Source of the DNA: Motiliproteus sediminis
Lineage (GTDB): Bacteria; Pseudomonadota; Gammaproteobacteria; Pseudomonadales; Balneatricaceae
Assembly: GCF_017912535.1 (NCBI RefSeq)
Contig: NZ_JAERQK010000001.1
Coordinates: 558,001-622,000, forward strand
Reading direction: 5' to 3'
Length of the DNA stretch: 64,000 bases
Part shown: positions 1-8,919 of the stretch, one piece after another
How the letters are laid out: the number at the start of each line of letters is the position of its first letter
Numbering within the stretch: position 1 is the first letter of the stretch
Translations under genes and position numbers: made by a program
The notes under the pieces: model-generated
Databases searched by the model: none
The model's input: only the letters and a program-made list of their open reading frames with translations
Told to the model about the DNA's origin: nothing

Positions 1-576
1 TTTAAGCGCCTGCTGGACAGTTCCGAAGATTTCACCGTAATAGCAGAAGCCTCTACCGGCGAAGAGGCCTATCAGCAGTATCAGCGCTGCCAGCCTGATG
101 TTGTAGTCATGGATCTGTCAATGCCGCCCGGAGCTGGGGGGCTGGATGCCATTCAGCGCATCAGGGCGATAGACCCTGACGCGCGGGTTCTGGTGCTTAC
201 AGTGCAGGAGTGCGAACCCTATCCGTCGCGCGTCATGCAGGCGGGAGCCTTGGGTTATTTGACCAAGCGCTGCGCGCCGGAAGAGTTGCTTGAAGCGGTC
301 CGGCAGGTCAGCCAGGGAAGCGAGTTCGTTGCCGCCTCTATTCGCGAAGGCATGAACAGCAAAGAGCCCACCAAGCTGAGCCAGTTGACCAAACGAGAGC
401 TGCAGATCTTTACCCAGCTGGCTTCAGGCCAGAGTGCTGCCCAGATTGCGGAAACCATGTTTATCAGCCAGAAGACAGTGCATGCGCATCGAGCCAACAT
501 TCTGGCAAAGCTGGGTCTAACCAAAACAACCGACCTTATCCATCTGGCGATTCGGCACGGCATTATCGAAGCCTGA
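1..576 (+). CDS. LuxR-family response regulator, GacA/UvrY-like (5' truncated)
   Basis: The reading frame is open from base 1, so the gene begins outside the window. It has a receiver domain with the phospho-acceptor aspartate in VVVMDLSMPP (Asp codon at 112-114) and a conserved lysine in the LTKR segment. A C-terminal LuxR helix-turn-helix follows (KLSQLTKRELQIF to SQKTVHAHRANILAKLGL). This is the layout of NarL/GacA/UvrY two-component regulators, which bind DNA when phosphorylated by a sensor kinase. No cognate kinase lies in the window. UvrY/GacA is the closest match by feel, but other NarL-type regulators are possible. Confidence 0.85.
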   Translation, partial: FKRLLDSSEDFTVIAEASTGEEAYQQYQRCQPDVVVMDLSMPPGAGGLDAIQRIRAIDPDARVLVLTVQECEPYPSRVMQAGALGYLTKRCAPEELLEAVRQVSQGSEFVAASIREGMNSKEPTKLSQLTKRELQIFTQLASGQSAAQIAETMFISQKTVHAHRANILAKLGLTKTTDLIHLAIRHGIIEA

Positions 577-597
577 CCGCGCGCCGGAAGATTGCTG

Positions 598-2292
598 TCA
601 GAACACGATGCGCATCACATAAACAAGCGCCGCTTGTAACGCGTCATACCTGGAGTTATAGCGGCTCTCCTCGCGGATCAAGTTCAAAATTTCGAACTTC
701 TCCAGCTGCTGATAGGTTTCCTTGTTAGGGCACACCAGAATGACTTCGCAGTTGGCATCTTGCGCGTCCTTGATCGCATTTTCCAGCGCCAGACCGACGG
801 TGACGTCAAACATCGGCACATCCGTGAGATCCAAAATCATGACTTCGTAATCCGAAATCCGCGAATGCTGCCGTGATATGGCCTTGGAAACGCTGAAAAT
901 CATCGGCCCGGACAGGTGAAAAAACAACACCTTGTTATCGGCCTTCTCCAGCAGGGCGAGTTCGGCCTTGGTGAGGGGAAGGTCGTTGTCGGCATCACTA
1001 ATGGCTTTCACCTGGCGCGCCTGCTGTCTGCTCAGTCTTTCGATAATAATGATGTTCGAGATGAATACTCCCAGCCCCACTGCCACGATCAGATCGACAA
1101 AGATCGTGAGAAGCATGACGCCGTACATGATGCCCATGCCAGGCAGACTGATCTTATGGGCGCGCTGAATGAAGCTCCAGTCCAGAATATTTAGCCCAAC
1201 GTAAACGGCGATACCGGCCAGAACGGCCATGGGTATTGGCTCGGTAAGGCCTCCTGCAAGCAGGACCACCAGCGCAAGCGCGAGCGCACGCAGAATCCCG
1301 GATGCCGGGGAGCGCGCCCCCACTTGTATATTGGTGACGGTGCCCATAGTCGCTCCGGCACCGGGCAAGCCCCCGAACAAACCGGAAATCATATTGGCAA
1401 TGCCCTGGCCGCGAAGCTCCTTGTCCGAATCATGCTCTTGCCGTGTAAGAGAGTCACCGATAACGGCTGTCAGCAGAGTGTCGATGCAGCCTAATGTCCC
1501 CAGCACGAGCGCATCAATCACCATGGTGGTAAAGATCTCGGCATTAAACTGGGGAAGGATAAGCGAGGGCAGTCCGGTTGGGATTTCACCGATGCGGCGA
1601 ATGCTGTCCGTATCAAACAGCACCATTGATACCAGCGTTACCGCGACCAGGGCAACCAGCTGGGCGGGGACATACTTGCGGTACGCTTTGGGGAAGTAGA
1701 TAACCACCGCCAGAGTAAGCAAACCTAAAACCAATTCGCTGTAGCGAATTTCCGTTAGCATATTCGGAAGGGCTGAAAGGGTGCCCAGAACGCCACCTGC
1801 AGGCGCTGAGTGCCCGAGAAGGGGAGCCAGCTGCAGTATGATCAGAATGACGCCAATACCCGACATAAAGCCCGAGATCACGCTGTAAGGCATCAGGGTG
1901 ACGTATTTGCCCAGCTTAAGCGTCCCCAAAAGCACCTGAAAGGCGCCTGCCATCATCACAACCGTGAACGTCATCGCCAGACCGTTTTCCGGGTATTTCG
2001 CCATCATACTGGTCAAGACCGCGGTCATGATGACGGTCATGGGGCCGGTAGGTTCTGAGATCAAGGTGTTTGAGCCGCCAAACAAAGCAGCAAACAGGCC
2101 GACCATAATGGCGCCCCAGAGACCGGCTTCGGCCCCGGCCCCAGAGGCGACACCAAAAGCTAGCGCCAATGGTAGCGAGATGATGGCGGTGGTGACGCCG
2201 CCAAAAAGATCGCCTTTGAAATTAAAGTGTGCGAAGCGTTTTTCAAACACGCCAATACCTGTGTCTGGCTCTATGGTTTGCCTCGATAGCAT
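598..2292 (-). CDS. SulP-family anion transporter with STAS domain
   Basis: The 564-residue inner-membrane protein has about ten to twelve hydrophobic segments (roughly residues 25-425) and a C-terminal STAS domain (about 445-550, with ILDLTDVPMFDVT around the usual regulatory loop). The N-terminal stretch with GGVTTAIISLPLALAFGVASG matches the SulP/SLC26 signature region. Family members carry sulfate, bicarbonate or dicarboxylates, often with sodium. The substrate cannot be read here, and no carbonic anhydrase gene is adjacent to favour bicarbonate. It is convergent with the response regulator, 21 bp away, and appears monocistronic. Confidence 0.9.
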   Translation of the reverse strand: MLSRQTIEPDTGIGVFEKRFAHFNFKGDLFGGVTTAIISLPLALAFGVASGAGAEAGLWGAIMVGLFAALFGGSNTLISEPTGPMTVIMTAVLTSMMAKYPENGLAMTFTVVMMAGAFQVLLGTLKLGKYVTLMPYSVISGFMSGIGVILIILQLAPLLGHSAPAGGVLGTLSALPNMLTEIRYSELVLGLLTLAVVIYFPKAYRKYVPAQLVALVAVTLVSMVLFDTDSIRRIGEIPTGLPSLILPQFNAEIFTTMVIDALVLGTLGCIDTLLTAVIGDSLTRQEHDSDKELRGQGIANMISGLFGGLPGAGATMGTVTNIQVGARSPASGILRALALALVVLLAGGLTEPIPMAVLAGIAVYVGLNILDWSFIQRAHKISLPGMGIMYGVMLLTIFVDLIVAVGLGVFISNIIIIERLSRQQARQVKAISDADNDLPLTKAELALLEKADNKVLFFHLSGPMIFSVSKAISRQHSRISDYEVMILDLTDVPMFDVTVGLALENAIKDAQDANCEVILVCPNKETYQQLEKFEILNLIREESRYNSRYDALQAALVYVMRIVF

Positions 2293-3203
2293 GGCCCATA
2301 AGCCAATACTGTCCAGTGGTTAATGATGATGTCGCCAAAACAAAATAGATAAAAATAGAAATGCGTAATGCTTTGTATAGATTTTATCGATGCAGGGCGG
2401 TTGTAACTTGGGCCATGGGCTTAGTTGCACGCCGATATTGGTCTCGAGGCTGCAGCGGGTCACAAACTAAGGCTGCCGCAACTGTCAGCGGCCCTGGGAA
2501 GATAAATAAAATACATAGTACGTATAGTGTATTAAATGTACCTATCCTTAAGGTGCTCTTGTCAAGCAGTCGCCAATTTCGCGCCTCGGTGAATTCAGCC
2601 CCTGTGTCGCCCCGATATCTCTGTTGCGTGGCTTGCAGGCCGAGAAAGAGATCTCGGTGCCGGTGAAGTGTTTTCCGAGGTGAGCCGTTCTTGTTGGAGT
2701 TGCATGTTTTCGATCTGGGCTGCGTATCGCGCATGCGCGCAGATCTCGAACAGTTGCGCCTGAACCTCTGATGCATCAGTGAGAAATCTACCGCCGTTTA
2801 CCCTGATAACCGGCCCAGATTTCACGTAGGAGCGCGTGCGCGATAGCTCGGAGCGACGGAGAGCGACGAGCGAAAGCGCAGCGCCAGCAAAGACCCACCA
2901 GAACCACCCATCCATAACTGCGCATAATATATATTATGTTAAATATGAAAGATAAGAACGCAGTATGCGGTACTTTGAGGATCGGTGTATGCACACTTAC
3001 CTATCTGGACCGCCGCGTAAAACAGCTAAGGTGCGAACAAGATTTGATGCCGGAATACCGCCCTTTCCTGTTTAAGGGAGGCGATAATGGCTGCTGCGAG
3101 TGAGCCTTAGGGGGTAACTAATAAGGTGGCTGATACGCTGCGCTTACGCGCCGACCATCAAACTGGACGGAAAGCATGGGCCGGATCAGAACAAGGTTGT
3201 CGC
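2293..3203. other. Long stretch with little recognisable content
   Basis: Between the SulP gene and the ATP-binding protein there are about 900 bp. Apart from the doubtful 106-codon frame at 2595-2915, I see no convincing gene, RNA or repeat. AT-rich patches at about 2320-2380 and 2920-2960 could hold promoters. Confidence 0.5.
2595..2915 (-). CDS. Possible small membrane-anchored hypothetical protein
   Basis: The 106-codon frame starts at an ATG. It begins with one hydrophobic segment (MDGWFWWVFAGAALSLVAL), followed by a basic stretch and a polar, possibly coiled region containing IENMQLQQERLTSEN. I recognise no family. No good ribosome-binding site precedes the ATG, and the upstream DNA is very AT-rich (around 2920-2950). 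It is the most protein-like frame in an otherwise empty stretch, but overlapping frames of similar length make it uncertain. Confidence 0.35.
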   Translation of the reverse strand: MDGWFWWVFAGAALSLVALRRSELSRTRSYVKSGPVIRVNGGRFLTDASEVQAQLFEICAHARYAAQIENMQLQQERLTSENTSPAPRSLSRPASHATEISGRHRG

Positions 3204-3698
3204 CTACTTCTGATTGCCAAGCTTGGTAACCCTGAAGCCTTCCTCTGGCTCTGGCGGCACAAAGTGTTTTGTGACCGCTTCAAACATCTCGTTGGTATCG
3301 GTCGCAGAGCGTTCAGGCTGCTCGATGCGTCTTTTGGCAATCTGCCTAAGGCACACCTCATCGGGTAGATCGAGGTATACCAATGTGTGAGCGGCGTTAA
3401 CCTCTGAATAGACTTCGCGAAACCACGTCCTTTGCTTTGTGGTGTTAGCGGGAAAGTCCAAAACCACACTGGTACCAGCCGCCAATATGGACTGCACCAG
3501 TTTTTTGATCATCGGTTTGAGTAGGCCTGAGTATTTTAAATAATCCTCTAATGAGCTGATTTTGTTTGGATAAAGCGACGCCAGCCACTCATCTTCAGAA
3601 ATCAGCACGGCCCTCTGCTTTTGAGCCAGTTCGCCGGCCTTGGTGGATTTCCCGGCTCCCATCTTGCCGCAGAAAAAAGTAAGTTCTCCGGTTTTCAT
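3204..3698 (-). CDS. AAA-type P-loop kinase/ATPase, zeta-toxin-like fold
   Basis: The 164-residue protein opens with a Walker A motif (FFCGKMGAGKST, residues 9-20). Further on come a hydrophobic beta strand with aspartate (TSVVLDFPANT) and an arginine-rich lid-like segment (LRQIAKRRIEQP). This layout is typical of small 'ATP-binding protein' kinases related to zeta toxins, chloramphenicol phosphotransferase and Gnt kinases. The substrate is unknown. No antitoxin-like gene is next to it, so a toxin role is not supported. It starts 8 bp after the hydrolase stop, probably as the last gene of the operon running from 5896. Confidence 0.8.
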   Translation of the reverse strand: MKTGELTFFCGKMGAGKSTKAGELAQKQRAVLISEDEWLASLYPNKISSLEDYLKYSGLLKPMIKKLVQSILAAGTSVVLDFPANTTKQRTWFREVYSEVNAAHTLVYLDLPDEVCLRQIAKRRIEQPERSATDTNEMFEAVTKHFVPPEPEEGFRVTKLGNQK

Positions 3699-3706
3699 CG
3701 TGGCCT

Positions 3707-4570
3707 CTATCGATGAGATAACGGCTTTTGGCCTTTAGCTAACAAATGGTTAATCGCCATTTTTACCACGTCTTCGGACTTCAGAATACGCCGATGTCCC
3801 AGACCTGTTGTCGACCTGAGAGTACTGTTGGCCAACGCTTGGGCTACCCGCTGCCCTTCTTCAAATGCCACTTCTTTATCGCCATGATCGTGCACGACAA
3901 GCACCCTGCCCGGCACGTGCTGAGCCAGCTCCAGGTGATTCAGCTCCAGAAAACGGGTACCAAATCGCTGTTCGATCCGTCGCTGCGCCAAAGAAACGGC
4001 CTTTGGGGTCACGTTCATCCGATCGCCGACCATTGCCAGATAGCGCCCGGGCTCTTGGGGCGGAGCGATATACACCGAGGGGATCTCCGTACCCAAGTGC
4101 CCGAGAACATAAGATGCGGCGACGGTTCCCAATGAGTGCGCGACAACTCCTGCTATTGATTGGTGCGCTGCAATCACCTGTTCCAGCGCGTCGATCATCT
4201 CTGGCAACCCCGTCAATCGGGCAGCGCTGCACCCATGCCCTGGTGCATCAAAAGTGATTACGCTAAACCCCTGGTCGCGTGCCGGGCCTATAAAACGGCC
4301 AAGCTGTGTTCCGCGACTAGACCAGCCATGCACCAACAATATCGCGGGGCCTTCACCCCATCGATAGACAGGGATCGCTTCACCGCTGCGCGTAGACAGC
4401 CAGGTTATTGTCGCTGAAGCTGCCAACGCAGACTCCCACGCAGGCACTGAATGTCTCGCTGGCGAGAGAAACCTCTTTTCCAGCGCTCTCGATGCGATAA
4501 CCGGCGCAGCCCGCGAGGTGATGCGAAGACCCATGCGATATAGCGTTAACCTGATACCCGTGCTAAGCAT
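3707..4570 (-). CDS. Alpha/beta hydrolase
   Basis: The 287-residue protein has the alpha/beta hydrolase core: an oxyanion-hole motif LLVHGWSSRGTQ (about residue 75) and a nucleophile elbow VAHSLGTVAA (Ser near 140). A late acid appears in HDHGDKEV and a final histidine in GLGHRRIL. I chose the ATG at 4570 because a strong GGAGGGGG site precedes it; a TTG/ATG pair at 4585/4582 is also in frame. It overlaps the DUF1772 stop by a few bases, so translational coupling is likely. The substrate is unknown. Confidence 0.85.
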   Translation of the reverse strand: MLSTGIRLTLYRMGLRITSRAAPVIASRALEKRFLSPARHSVPAWESALAASATITWLSTRSGEAIPVYRWGEGPAILLVHGWSSRGTQLGRFIGPARDQGFSVITFDAPGHGCSAARLTGLPEMIDALEQVIAAHQSIAGVVAHSLGTVAASYVLGHLGTEIPSVYIAPPQEPGRYLAMVGDRMNVTPKAVSLAQRRIEQRFGTRFLELNHLELAQHVPGRVLVVHDHGDKEVAFEEGQRVAQALANSTLRSTTGLGHRRILKSEDVVKMAINHLLAKGQKPLSHR

Positions 4571-5045
4571 GCCCCCCTCCATCAATCAGGATGAGTGTTG
4601 CACACAGCAGCGCCGCCACTGTCCGGATGTGGTTCCAGCGTGTCCAGTGTTTAAGGTAGTGGTGCCAATAGTCATGACTGGACGTAGCGTCCGCCGGCAG
4701 CGAGGCCAAACGGTTGTTGAGCGGCACATTGGCAAAGATCGTAACCATGAAAGTCCCGACTATGTAGCAAAGCACGCTGGCTATGAGCCCGACGCTTGCC
4801 CCTTCGCTATCCAGCATCGTTACCATGATCAGCACCAGCGACAACGCCGCGGTTCCCATAAATACCCCGAGGAACCAGGGATTTATCACGACCCGGTTGA
4901 TCGACTGCATGGTGGTGATGGCTACCTCGTCCTTGAGTTGCGACAGCGCACCCATGACGAAGGTCGAGAACGCAAAGAATATTCCGCCAACAAGCGCGCT
5001 GCCGATCAGCACCGCTCCAGCAATCCAGTCCGCCCAGGCAATCAT
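4563..5045 (-). CDS. DUF1772 (anthrone oxygenase-like) membrane protein
   Basis: The 160-residue protein has four hydrophobic helices and the family pattern of an N-terminal LIGSALVGGIFFAFSTFVM, a mid-protein INRVVINPWFLG and a C-terminal RWNHIRTVAALL. DUF1772 members are small membrane proteins, some linked to anthrone oxidation in polyketide pathways; the bacterial role is mostly unknown. The start overlaps the NmrA gene stop by four bases (ATGA at 5042-5045), so the two are co-translated. Confidence 0.85.
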   Translation of the reverse strand: MIAWADWIAGAVLIGSALVGGIFFAFSTFVMGALSQLKDEVAITTMQSINRVVINPWFLGVFMGTAALSLVLIMVTMLDSEGASVGLIASVLCYIVGTFMVTIFANVPLNNRLASLPADATSSHDYWHHYLKHWTRWNHIRTVAALLCATLILIDGGGHA

Positions 5046-5896
5046 GAGCTGATACTCGGGTTGCGCTGGGCGAACGCAGCGTTTGCGAATTCGCTGAAGC
5101 TCTTAGGCGGACGCCCCAAAGCTCTTTGCACACCGTTACCTACGCTGGAGTTACGGCCATCCAAAACCGTTTCCATCAGATAGTTGAGTAGCCAGCGCAT
5201 CTCTTCGGGTGCGCCACTCTCAGCCAATGAGGTGTTGAATTGGTTAAGCGAAATGGGCTGGTAGCTTATCTGCTTTCCGGTAGCGGCAGACAATTCAGTA
5301 GCGATCTGGTTAAAGGTCAGCAGCTGAGGCCCCGTCACTTCGTACACTTCGCCTTCATGTCCCGGATTTAGCAGCGCGGTCACAACCACATCGGCGATAT
5401 CATCGATATCGATGAACGGTTCGGCGATGTTGCCGGCGGGAAGTGCTATCGTCCCCTGCTCTACCATCGCTACGAACTCACCCTCGGAGAAGTTCTGGTT
5501 AAACCAACTGGCACGCACGACGGTCGAGGGGATTCCCGATTCCAACACCAACTGTTCACAGCGCTGCGCCTCCTCTTCACCTCTGCCTGATAACAGCACT
5601 AATCGTTGCACCTGCTGTTCCCGGGCCATGGCAACAAATGCCGCGATGGCCTGGGTGCTGCCAGGAACGGCCAGATCGGGTGCAAAGGTCAGGTAGATCG
5701 CACTGGCACCTTTGATTACGTCGCGCCAGCTGGTTTGGTCATTCCAGTCAAATGATGGCGTGCTCGTTCGCGACACGCCGTGAACCGCCACGCCCTGCTG
5801 GCTAAGCTTGTCGACGACGCGGCGCCCGGTTTTGCCGGTTGCACCGATCACGACAATGCTTTTTTTCTCGTGGGTAGTCTGCAAATGCTGGTTCAT
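5042..5896 (-). CDS. NmrA-like NAD(P)-binding protein
   Basis: The 284-residue protein has an N-terminal Rossmann motif VVIGATGKTGRRVVDKL (residues 15-31). It continues with the atypical-SDR pattern of NmrA/QOR2-type proteins (LVLLSGRGEEEAQRCEQLV, TVVRASWFNQNFSEG, EPFIDIDDIADV, YEVTGPQLLTF). Such proteins bind NAD(P)H and act as quinone reductases or redox sensors. A strong AGGAGG site lies upstream of the ATG. It is the first gene of an NmrA-DUF1772-hydrolase(-kinase) operon, divergent from a TetR gene across a palindromic operator. Confidence 0.88.
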   Translation of the reverse strand: MNQHLQTTHEKKSIVVIGATGKTGRRVVDKLSQQGVAVHGVSRTSTPSFDWNDQTSWRDVIKGASAIYLTFAPDLAVPGSTQAIAAFVAMAREQQVQRLVLLSGRGEEEAQRCEQLVLESGIPSTVVRASWFNQNFSEGEFVAMVEQGTIALPAGNIAEPFIDIDDIADVVVTALLNPGHEGEVYEVTGPQLLTFNQIATELSAATGKQISYQPISLNQFNTSLAESGAPEEMRWLLNYLMETVLDGRNSSVGNGVQRALGRPPKSFSEFANAAFAQRNPSISS

Positions 5897-5928
5897 GATG
5901 ACCTCCTCGTTACTTCATACGGCGTTGC

Positions 5929-5958
5929 TTTACACTGTGTCAATTGACACCATGTAAA
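5929..5958. promoter_or_regulatory. Near-perfect 30-bp palindrome, probable TetR operator
   Basis: The arms TTTACAC.GTGTCAATTG and its complement match over 30 bp with one mismatched pair of positions per arm. The site is in the divergent region between the NmrA operon and the TetR gene. A further half-site-like TTTACACCATGTCAA (5973-5987) overlaps the TetR start region. The likely role is repression of both directions by the adjacent TetR protein. Confidence 0.75.
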
Positions 5959-5968
5959 CACTAGCGCT

Positions 5969-6571
5969 ATGCTTTACACCATGTCAAGAGAAAAGCTAAC
6001 TACTTCCGAACGCATTCTTGAAACGACCGTTCTGTTGCTGGAGCAACATCAGGGACGAGGCGTCAGGATGAGCGATATTGCCCGCCAATCCAGGGTTTCC
6101 CGGCAGGCAATCTATCTCCACTTTGCCTCTCGAACCGAGCTCCTGTGCGCGGCTACGCGATTTCTCGATTCGCGCTTAGAGCTCGACAAGCGGTTGGAGC
6201 CTTCCCGTCTTGCGACCTCAGGCGTCAGCCGCCTCGAGAATTACATTGCGTTTTGGGGGCATTACATTCCCGAAATTTACGGCGTCGCAAAAGCGCTTAT
6301 GCTGGCTGAAGCCACGGACGAAGCGGCGGCGACCGCTTGGGAGGATCGCTGTAACGCCATGCGTGAGGGATGCCAGGCGGCGATCTGTGCACTCGCCAAG
6401 GACAACCATCTGGCAGAGGAATGGACGGTAGACACGGCCACCGATGCGCTCTGGACCCAGTTGCTCATTCCGAACTGGGAAAGTCTTACCCAGCAGTGTG
6501 GCTGGTCAACTGAGCGCTATATCGAGCGCATGACAGCCATCGCCAAAGCAAGTTTTGTTCGCCAGAATTAG
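5969..6571 (+). CDS. TetR-family transcriptional regulator
   Basis: The 200-residue protein has an N-terminal TetR helix-turn-helix (ERILETTVLLLEQH, MSDIARQSRVSRQAIYLHFASRTELL) and a variable ligand-binding C-terminal half. The start could be 5969 or the in-frame ATG at 5981; neither has a clear ribosome-binding site, and the second lies inside a possible operator half-site. The divergent arrangement suggests it represses the NmrA-DUF1772-hydrolase operon and itself. The inducer is unknown. Confidence 0.88.
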   Translation: MLYTMSREKLTTSERILETTVLLLEQHQGRGVRMSDIARQSRVSRQAIYLHFASRTELLCAATRFLDSRLELDKRLEPSRLATSGVSRLENYIAFWGHYIPEIYGVAKALMLAEATDEAAATAWEDRCNAMREGCQAAICALAKDNHLAEEWTVDTATDALWTQLLIPNWESLTQQCGWSTERYIERMTAIAKASFVRQN

Positions 6572-6609
6572 TGTCAACAACGACCCTTCTGCCACATGCC
6601 GGTGATTGA

Positions 6610-8190
6610 CTAGAGGTTTAAGCGGAGCTTTTTCCCGACAGCCCGAGAGACGCAGGGACACATCAATCTTTGGGATTTACGCTCATCCATAGACAGTGCC
6701 GAGTCGCGATGGTCAACGGTTCCCGATACAACCTCGGTGGCGCAGCTCCGGCACTGCCCTACCATGCAGCTATGGGGAACAGGCACGTTGTTACGCAGCA
6801 GTGCATCGAGGATGGTTTCATTCGCCGCTACCTCAATGGCTGATCCGGTTCGTGCCAGCTCTACCCGCACAGGCTGATCCTCTAATCGATGAGGGGGCGC
6901 AAAACGCTCGTAGCGCAGGCGCTCTTTGGTGATGCCGAAAGCGTCGGCAGCGGCCAGAACTGCGTCCAACAGGCGAGCAGGGCCGCAGATGTAGAAAAGG
7001 GCGTTCGCCGGCGCAGTAGTGAGCACCTCCGCCACCACCATGCGCTTGCCTTCATCGCTCGGATACAGCTTTAGGTTCTCACCCAAGGACAACTCCAAAC
7101 GCCCGGCAAAGGCCATCTCCGAGCGGCTTCGACCGGCATAATGCAGCTGGTAGGGCGTACCTCGTCGATCAAGAGTCTGTGCCATCGCTTTGATCGGCGT
7201 AATGCCAATGCCACCTGCGATCAATACTGCCGGGCGATGATCACGGTGCAGCTTGAACTGGTTGTGCGGCGAGTCGAGATTAAGTCGAGTGCCCAGTTTG
7301 AACTGCTGGTGGACGGCGATTGAGCCGCCGTTCCCATCGGGCTCCATCAGCACTGCGATTTCGTAGATATCCCGGCGTGCGGGATTTGATGCCACTGAGT
7401 AATACCGAGTCACTTCCTGGCCATTCGGTAAGACTATCGGGATCGCCAAGTGTGACCCGGCCTCGACAGGCGGAAGTTGCTGATTACTACTCGCCCTTAG
7501 CTCGTAAGCGCGAACCCGGGGTGTGAGTTGACGAATACCGCTAATGGTTAATTCCAGCTCGCCGTGGCCGATCACATTCGGGCTAGAGGTTGAAGACTCC
7601 ACAAGCTCTGCCTGCAGGGCGCGGATATCATTCAGCAGTGGCTGGGTGATATGGTCGACCTCGGCTTCGCTGTAGCGGGGAGTAATGTGCTGCGGGCAGT
7701 TCCAGTCAAAGGCTTCGATTCGAATGATCATGCCGCGTTCGATTCGAGCGCGGTAGTCATCGTCTTCCAGCGTTGTGATAAGCGCCGTCTGAGCCGGATA
7801 GACCACCTCTACCCGTCCCAATAGCTTTAACCGGGTACGGTTGGGGTAGTCCATGAAAAACAGCGATACACGGTTGTCCCTGCGGAGGTTGCCGGTCGTA
7901 ATGTACTGGCGGTTGCCGGAGTAGTCCGCAAACCCCAGCGTAGTTTTATCGATCACTTTGACGAACCCAGCGGGTCCGCCGCGATGCTGCAGGTATGGCC
8001 AGCCGGTCTCGCTAACGCTGGCGATGTAAAAGCTGTCACGAGCAGCGATAAATGAGGTCTCAGCTTCGCCCAAGTGCTGGTTGTAATCATCACCCTGCTC
8101 CATTGCTGCGTAGCCATTTCGACTTCCGAGCTCCCGCTGGATTTCACGGACCGAGGGGGTAAAGGCGATCTCAGCAAATTTATGTCCCAT
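6610..8190 (-). CDS. PPOX-type flavin domain fused to FNR-like reductase and 2Fe-2S ferredoxin
   Basis: The 526-residue protein combines three modules. Residues about 1-195 are a pyridoxamine-5'-phosphate oxidase-like FMN domain (GWPYLQHRGGPAGF, LGFADYSGNRQYITTGNL). Residues about 210-435 are a ferredoxin reductase-like FAD/NAD(P)H unit (RYYSVASNP, VLIAGGIGITPIKAMA, FYICGPARLLDAV). The C-terminus is a plant-type ferredoxin with CMVGQCRSC (CX4CX2C) and a later CPC. It probably passes electrons from NAD(P)H to a flavin-bound or external acceptor; the physiological substrate is unknown. It lies 59 bp downstream of the AhpD-like gene in the same direction, so they are probably co-transcribed. Confidence 0.9.
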   Translation of the reverse strand: MGHKFAEIAFTPSVREIQRELGSRNGYAAMEQGDDYNQHLGEAETSFIAARDSFYIASVSETGWPYLQHRGGPAGFVKVIDKTTLGFADYSGNRQYITTGNLRRDNRVSLFFMDYPNRTRLKLLGRVEVVYPAQTALITTLEDDDYRARIERGMIIRIEAFDWNCPQHITPRYSEAEVDHITQPLLNDIRALQAELVESSTSSPNVIGHGELELTISGIRQLTPRVRAYELRASSNQQLPPVEAGSHLAIPIVLPNGQEVTRYYSVASNPARRDIYEIAVLMEPDGNGGSIAVHQQFKLGTRLNLDSPHNQFKLHRDHRPAVLIAGGIGITPIKAMAQTLDRRGTPYQLHYAGRSRSEMAFAGRLELSLGENLKLYPSDEGKRMVVAEVLTTAPANALFYICGPARLLDAVLAAADAFGITKERLRYERFAPPHRLEDQPVRVELARTGSAIEVAANETILDALLRNNVPVPHSCMVGQCRSCATEVVSGTVDHRDSALSMDERKSQRLMCPCVSRAVGKKLRLNL

Positions 8191-8249
8191 GTTTCACCTC
8201 CCGGCGGATTGGCAAAGAGTGCGCCGCCAAAGAGGCGGCGCAGGATCTG

Positions 8250-8795
8250 TTACGAAGCCAGCGCCAGATCGACCTTGGGAAAGTCGATTTCAACCCGGCT
8301 CGCTTTGCCCAGGATGTTGGTCAGGATGTTCATGCCGACATGGGTGATGATTTCGACGATAGCCGCGTCGCTATAACCCGCGTTGCGCACCTCCAGCAGT
8401 TCAGCCGTGGTCACTTCGCCGTTGTGCTCGACCACGGCGCGGGCGAATTTCACCGCAGCCGCGGCTTTGGCATCATGGCTGGAACCGGCCCGATTTGCCT
8501 CGATCTCGGCGCCGTTCAAACCCGCTTTGCGGGCGATTGCGGTGTGGGCCGATACGCAGTACTGACAGCTGTTCTGCTGCGCCACGGCAAGAGCAATGCG
8601 CTCACGAGTCTGGGGATCCAGTTCACCTTCACCAGCGATCGCATGCAAACCCAAAAAGGCTTTCAGTGCTGCTGGCGAGTTGGCAAATACCTTGAGGAAG
8701 TTCGGCACCATGCCCAACTTACCTTCGATGGCGTCCAGAAGTTCGCGCTGCTCAATTGTTGCCGCCGCTTTTTCAATTACGTTAATTCTGCTCAT
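8250..8795 (-). CDS. Carboxymuconolactone decarboxylase/AhpD-like protein
   Basis: The 181-residue protein carries the AhpD-type active-site motif CQYCVSAHTAIARKAGL (Cys-X2-Cys plus His, near residue 90). The order of helices is that of peroxidase-related CMD-family enzymes. These use the cysteine pair to reduce peroxides, fed by a reductant. The next gene downstream is a flavin reductase with ferredoxin, which could supply electrons; this is inference from position. It is divergent from the SDR gene, with an inverted repeat in the shared upstream region. Confidence 0.88.
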   Translation of the reverse strand: MSRINVIEKAAATIEQRELLDAIEGKLGMVPNFLKVFANSPAALKAFLGLHAIAGEGELDPQTRERIALAVAQQNSCQYCVSAHTAIARKAGLNGAEIEANRAGSSHDAKAAAAVKFARAVVEHNGEVTTAELLEVRNAGYSDAAIVEIITHVGMNILTNILGKASRVEIDFPKVDLALAS

Positions 8796-8902
8796 TGCTC
8801 TGTCCTCGTTAGTCAGGTTGCGCGAATGTAGTGTGTGTTTCGCGTGTATTCAGCATGTTTGTTTCTTGATTTATTTTGAATACGCAGGCAAAGCAACAAA
8901 CA

Positions 8903-8919
8903 ATTCCAATTTATGGAAT
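8903..8919. promoter_or_regulatory. Perfect inverted repeat ATTCCA-N5-TGGAAT
   Basis: The 17-bp element lies in the 260-bp divergent region between the AhpD-like gene and the SDR gene. Perfect 6-bp arms with a 5-bp spacer are the size of a LysR or similar dimer site. No regulator gene is adjacent, so the binding protein is unknown. Confidence 0.5.

Noticed and set aside
3204-3698. Toxin-antitoxin system with a zeta-type kinase
   Set aside because: No antitoxin-like partner; the gene sits at the end of an enzyme operon.
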